This document shows positions 5,910 through 9,291 of a stretch of DNA of 9,291 nt, one piece after another (position 1 is the first letter of the stretch; each line of letters opens with the position of its first letter). The notes beneath the pieces were generated by a model that saw only the letters and a list, made by a program, of their open reading frames with translations, made no database searches and was not told the origin of the DNA. The translations under genes and the position numbers were made by a program. Source of the DNA: GCA-002731945 sp913047775 (GTDB lineage Bacteria; Pseudomonadota; Alphaproteobacteria; MED-G09); NCBI GenBank assembly GCA_913047775.1, contig CAJWUE010000056.1, forward strand, positions 1 through 9,291. Direction: 5' to 3'.

Positions 5910-5985
5910 GTAGCATTAAGAATAAAATTATTCCTTGGTGATTATTAATAAGGCCATTTACTCTGTTGTAGATTCTAACTAACAT
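5890..5985 (-). CDS. 31-aa single-span membrane protein of the lysis cassette
   Basis: A very short gene starting at ATG 5985, coupled to the endolysin stop as TAATG, with AGGAG 7 nt upstream; the ribosome site and coupling are the best evidence that it is real. The product, starting MLVRIYNRVNGLINN, has a polar and basic N-terminus and then one hydrophobic segment, GIILFLMLLAIWY (residues 18-30), ending in Lys. It has no lipobox and no periplasmic coil, so it does not look like a spanin. A second holin, an antiholin or a lysis regulator would fit its size and place. The function is inferred only from position and the membrane segment. Confidence 0.65.
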   Translation of the reverse strand: MLVRIYNRVNGLINNHQGIILFLMLLAIWYK

Positions 5986-6461
5986 TATGCGTCTCCTATA
6001 ATTGGTTTGTACTTAGTTATATTGTCTTCGTCTTTATAAGCTTGTAGATTTTCCTTTATATTCTCTGCAGAGTCAGGGTTATAGCTCACATGAATCCATC
6101 CTGAGTTGGGTTCGTCTTCGTTCCAAAACTCAAGAATCATTTGGTCATACATAAGGTTCTCCTTGACCCAGTTAAAGACTTCATTGTTAGGTGTGCCATA
6201 AATTTCGAAGTCCGCCGCCATTCCTTTTGCATGCTGCGAATCTATGCTGCTACCGATGGCAACACACAGCTGAGGGCTGCGATAACCTGAAGAAACTGTT
6301 AATATGTGATTAAAGTGGTCTCTAATGGGCTGTAGGACCCTCTCACAGAGCAATCTTAGGTTCTCCTGGTGGTCGGGACTAGGGTCATTAGCAATGCCCT
6401 TCCTTTCGGCTGTCTGTGACTTAGTGAGCTCCACTAAGTTAAAATTTTTAGATAGTTGCAT
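5985..6461 (-). CDS. Endolysin, M15 peptidase family (Peptidase_M15_3-like)
   Basis: A zinc peptidase that cuts peptide cross-links of peptidoglycan at lysis. The 158 residues show the M15 active site: SSGYRSPQL (57-65), SQHAKGMAADF (75-85) supplying His77 and Asp84 as zinc ligands, Glu111 in QMILEFW as the likely catalytic residue, and GWIHVSY (121-127) with His124 as the third ligand. No signal peptide or SAR helix is present, so it should depend on a holin. ATG 6461 is chosen because it overlaps the holin-like stop as TGATG; the frame extends upstream to 6530, but that part only reads the holin gene out of frame. There is no clear Shine-Dalgarno, so coupling to the holin probably drives its translation. 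The central Cys66 is not a ligand. The family call is strong. Confidence 0.92.
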   Translation of the reverse strand: MQLSKNFNLVELTKSQTAERKGIANDPSPDHQENLRLLCERVLQPIRDHFNHILTVSSGYRSPQLCVAIGSSIDSQHAKGMAADFEIYGTPNNEVFNWVKENLMYDQMILEFWNEDEPNSGWIHVSYNPDSAENIKENLQAYKDEDNITKYKPIIGDA

Positions 6462-6679
6462 CAAACGATTTGAAATAAGAAGTCCAACAGTTGAAAGGCG
6501 ACGGCCCCCACCGTAGCCAAAAGAACCCAATAGATTTTATCTATCTTGCCACCCAAGCTTTTAATATCAGAATTCATATGTCTCAAATGATTGGTTTTAA
6601 TAGTTGAAATATCTTTTTTCAACCCCTTCACATGGCCGTGCAAACTTATAATATGTTCTCTTGTAGTTTTGGGTGTCAT
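6461..6679 (-). CDS. Holin-like protein, coiled coil plus C-terminal membrane helix
   Basis: A 72-aa protein probably forming the lysis lesion in the inner membrane. Residues 8-48 are polar and heptad-like (HIISLHGHVKGLKKDISTI and onward) and residues 49-70 form one strong transmembrane helix, YWVLLATVGAVAFQLLDFLFQI. The layout resembles XhlA-type holin and hemolysin proteins in outline, with the helix at the C-terminus. ATG 6679 overlaps the stop of the upstream large virion gene as ATGA, with GGAG 3 nt before the start, and its own stop overlaps the endolysin start. The position directly before an endolysin is the main support for the holin role. A different membrane role, such as anchoring a virion factor, cannot be excluded. 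Confidence 0.75.
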   Translation of the reverse strand: MTPKTTREHIISLHGHVKGLKKDISTIKTNHLRHMNSDIKSLGGKIDKIYWVLLATVGAVAFQLLDFLFQIV

Positions 6680-9291
6680 GTTCTCCGTGCAATTTCCTGT
6701 TCCGATGGTGACAATAACGCAGTCTCACTCCGTGTCAAGCCTGTTTGTGGACTCTTTTGTAAGGCAGCTGTAGCTACATTAGGCATAGGAGTATTAGGTA
6801 ATGGTGGAACTTGAGGTTTTTGACTTGTTAAACCTGCCAAAGGATTAATATATTTTTTAATCTTGTCGTATCCTTTTTTTAAGATGCCTGGTTTTTCAAC
6901 TGGAATAGGATTTCCATCCATATCATAAAGAGTTTGTCCCTTCTTGTTCTTTTCGTATTTAGTTTTGTCGGGAGTATATCCGTCAGGGAAAAATTCTTTT
7001 CTGTCCCACTTTCTTTTAATGTCCTCGAGGCCATTTCTAGGAAAAAGAAACTCTTCATTTTCAAAGAAGAAATATTTATCACTCTTTTCTGATTTTTTTT
7101 CCATGGCATCTCTAACGTAGCCTACTTTTTGATCAAACCTGGATTCAGAATAATTAGTAGGAGTAAATTGTCCTCTCATTAAATTATCAATTAACTCTTC
7201 ATTAACCTGAGCCTTTTCTAATATTTCTCTGATAGTTCTATCATCTACCTTTAAGAGTTTCATGTCTTCAATACGGATAAACATATCCTTTTGTATTCTG
7301 AAATCTTCTTCCTGCATGATGTCAAATTCTTTTTCCATATCGCTTGGAGTATTATTGTAGTAATGTTTTGCATCATAGAAACCATCTGCTTCATCAATAT
7401 CTCTTCTTAAACTATTGAGAGTTGCTGCGTAGTATTTTAAATCTGATTTAGTATCAATTCTAATTAAACGAATTCCAGAGAACAACGCTAACAGTTCATC
7501 AAAAGTGTTCACAGGTTTACCACCCTTCGTTAAATCTTTTCTTAAGCCTGCACTTATTTTCTCACTCGTTAACCATACACCTGGTTTGATTCCATCCATA
7601 ATATAAGCAAATGAATTATTAATCTTAGTGGAAAGAGTATCTCCTTTAGTATAAACTCTTCCACCTCCAGGTTTTCTTCCTCCTCCAGCAGTTACATCAA
7701 CCAATCGATCATAACCTAATGGTTCGGATACGAATGGCTCTAACACTTCCATGAAAGGTCCTTCAGGACTGAATAAAAGTCCAAGAACATAGTCATCCAC
7801 ATCTTCAGGATTTATATCTTGAGCTGCGGCTTTAGCCATCGCGGCTTGTATAGGTCTTTGCAACACATCATATGGCATGAAGTAAGTAAAATTAATGGCT
7901 AAACTTTCTCCGTTTTCCCATCCTTTAAGCATGATTAGATCTGCATTTCTATTCCAGCTAGCAGCAAAGGATCTTTTATATGCACTTTCCTGAGACTCTG
8001 TAGTATTTGTTAAGAATTGACTCACTTCTGATATCCCTTTTCCTAATCCATAAAGTGTGAAGAAGGATCCCATTAATCTTCTAAGTCCCATTTGTCTAAT
8101 GACTATGTCAGGATGAGAAGACATCTTTAAACCAAGAGCAATGTTAGTGGTTGTAGTTCTAATCATTTCAGCAGGGAACGATACGAAATTTCCTAGGGGA
8201 AATTTTCTTAACGCTTGAATCACTGGAGGCACCTTGCTGTATGTAGGATAAGAATTTCTAATTAAGTACGCCGCTGCTTCATCTAAAGCATCATCGAGAG
8301 TGAGTTTAGCTCCCGTTATTATATTAGTTTTTTCAAACGGAGCTCCTATATGTCTCATGAATTTAGCTACGTCATCCACATTATGCAAAGCTTCAAGCAA
8401 CATGGATCGATCAAATTGAAAGCCATAAAACTTCCAAAGGTTATCTCCCCCTGCATAGACACGTCCGACCTTATCTGCTTGGGCCATGCCCATCATTCTT
8501 TCAAATAATTTATCAAAGGTGTTAAGTTTTCCTGTTTTTAATTCTTGTAGAACCATTTTCATTTCAGTGGCTACAATGTTTTCATCATAAACACCCAGTC
8601 TAACAAGCTTAGATATTTGTTCATTGAATGCAACTTCATCAATTCCTTTACCTTCTTTAAAGACATCTCTAATAACCATTCGAAAAGAATCTGTAACACT
8701 AGCACGATGTCCAATGTGACCTGCATTCAAAGCAAACATGGATGCTGAAGTTACATTACGAACTTGAGTGGTTGGTGAGTATAAAGTTTTTCCAATCTGA
8801 ACTCCTGTTTTTCCTTGAATAATATGACGATACCAAGATGACTTAATTAGATTAGCAAAAGGTGTTCCCAGACCCATGAACATTTGTTGAAATTCAGGAG
8901 AAGTCCACAGACCTTCTAGATCTGTTTTAAGATAATCTCCCATACGAGGAATCCTTCTTATTTGAGCTGGCATAATATATTTACTTCGAGCTGCTTCACG
9001 ACTGGTAAATAACCATCCGTCTTTGAGTCCTTGTTTCGCTATAAAATCTGCTGCGACCTTAGCCATGTTCTGATTAACTACATCCATGCCCGTACTTAAG
9101 ACCGAGAACTTAACATTCTTTTCTTGTCCTAAAAGATCTCGAATAGCTTTAGGAAGTTCTTCTCCTGTTCTTAAAAACTTATATTGTTTACCTTGCATAA
9201 TTTTTTGAGATATAAATTTAAGAATGGTTAAAGGATCTTTGCCTTCGGTTTTGCCTGTTGCGAGAATGGAATCCACCATGTCATTAGCAGC
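6676..9291 (-). CDS. Large virion-associated (polyvalent-type) protein, N-terminal part beyond the window
   Basis: The frame is open at the right edge: codons for AAND precede the first visible Met, so 871 C-terminal residues are present and the start is missing. Marine podovirus-like phages carry such very long proteins, thought to be packed in the virion and injected. A middle region (visible residues about 150-450), with GKTLYSPTTQVRNVTSASMF, KFPLGNFVSFPAEMIRTTT and LRRLMGSFFTLYGLGKG, looks like the LPD38 type of polyvalent-protein domain; this is from memory and tentative. A Gly-rich stretch (GGGRKPGGGR) lies near visible residue 537, and the last 60 residues are Pro-rich and end TGLTRSETALLSPSEQEIARRT, a tail I associate with such phage proteins. 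The stop overlaps the holin-like start as ATGA, so virion and lysis genes share a transcript. Confidence 0.82.
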   Translation of the reverse strand, partial: AANDMVDSILATGKTEGKDPLTILKFISQKIMQGKQYKFLRTGEELPKAIRDLLGQEKNVKFSVLSTGMDVVNQNMAKVAADFIAKQGLKDGWLFTSREAARSKYIMPAQIRRIPRMGDYLKTDLEGLWTSPEFQQMFMGLGTPFANLIKSSWYRHIIQGKTGVQIGKTLYSPTTQVRNVTSASMFALNAGHIGHRASVTDSFRMVIRDVFKEGKGIDEVAFNEQISKLVRLGVYDENIVATEMKMVLQELKTGKLNTFDKLFERMMGMAQADKVGRVYAGGDNLWKFYGFQFDRSMLLEALHNVDDVAKFMRHIGAPFEKTNIITGAKLTLDDALDEAAAYLIRNSYPTYSKVPPVIQALRKFPLGNFVSFPAEMIRTTTTNIALGLKMSSHPDIVIRQMGLRRLMGSFFTLYGLGKGISEVSQFLTNTTESQESAYKRSFAASWNRNADLIMLKGWENGESLAINFTYFMPYDVLQRPIQAAMAKAAAQDINPEDVDDYVLGLLFSPEGPFMEVLEPFVSEPLGYDRLVDVTAGGGRKPGGGRVYTKGDTLSTKINNSFAYIMDGIKPGVWLTSEKISAGLRKDLTKGGKPVNTFDELLALFSGIRLIRIDTKSDLKYYAATLNSLRRDIDEADGFYDAKHYYNNTPSDMEKEFDIMQEEDFRIQKDMFIRIEDMKLLKVDDRTIREILEKAQVNEELIDNLMRGQFTPTNYSESRFDQKVGYVRDAMEKKSEKSDKYFFFENEEFLFPRNGLEDIKRKWDRKEFFPDGYTPDKTKYEKNKKGQTLYDMDGNPIPVEKPGILKKGYDKIKKYINPLAGLTSQKPQVPPLPNTPMPNVATAALQKSPQTGLTRSETALLSPSEQEIARRT

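Noticed and set aside
6462..6530. Upstream start for the endolysin at 6530
   Set aside because: The extra residues are an out-of-frame reading of the holin-like gene; ATG 6461 is coupled to its stop.
6879..7109. Minus-strand 76-codon frame inside the large virion gene
   Set aside because: It is an alternative frame of the large gene, with no start signal of its own.
9277..9279. ATG at 9279 as the true start of the large virion protein
   Set aside because: The frame continues open to the window edge and there is no ribosome site, so the gene is taken as 5'-truncated.

Overview
The window looks like a stretch of a tailed-phage genome, most likely a marine phage of an AT-rich alphaproteobacterial host of the SAR11 type. 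The host is an inference from AT-rich coding, very tight gene packing, and a gene mix (small heat-shock protein, M15 endolysin, very large virion protein) familiar from marine phages. No tRNA, rRNA, CRISPR array, integrase or insertion sequence was seen. All genes but one lie on the minus strand.

Right half (minus strand, read from 9291 leftwards): the C-terminal 871 residues of a very large virion-type protein, cut by the window edge. It runs by an ATGA overlap into a lysis cassette: a 72-aa holin-like protein, a 158-aa M15 peptidase endolysin and a 31-aa single-helix membrane protein, each coupled to the previous gene by overlapping stop and start codons. A class A Hsp20 chaperone follows, with its own likely promoter and a leader hairpin presenting the Shine-Dalgarno. 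Last comes a 45-aa basic protein whose stop codon overlaps that of the convergent helicase gene.

Middle: a single plus-strand gene (3752-5182) encodes a compact SNF2-type helicase. It starts beside a nearly palindromic 37-bp element (3708-3744) that reads as a sigma70-type promoter on both strands. The two promoters fully overlap and face opposite ways, so helicase and replication transcripts may be mutually exclusive.

Left half (minus strand, from 3708 leftwards): a 126-aa unknown protein, a 184-aa coiled-coil phage protein, a 258-aa candidate ssDNA-binding protein, a 499-aa archaeo-eukaryotic-type primase (AEP, TOTE-like) with a Cys4 cluster, and an unknown gene that runs off the left edge. 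A GC-rich hairpin sits just before the primase start.

The window therefore joins virion/lysis genes to a replication module. The most interesting system is an AEP primase paired with a separate SNF2 helicase and a candidate ssDNA-binding protein, under a shared bidirectional switch. No DnaB-type or T7-type primase-helicase is visible. All functional calls rest on motif reading alone; no database search was run.
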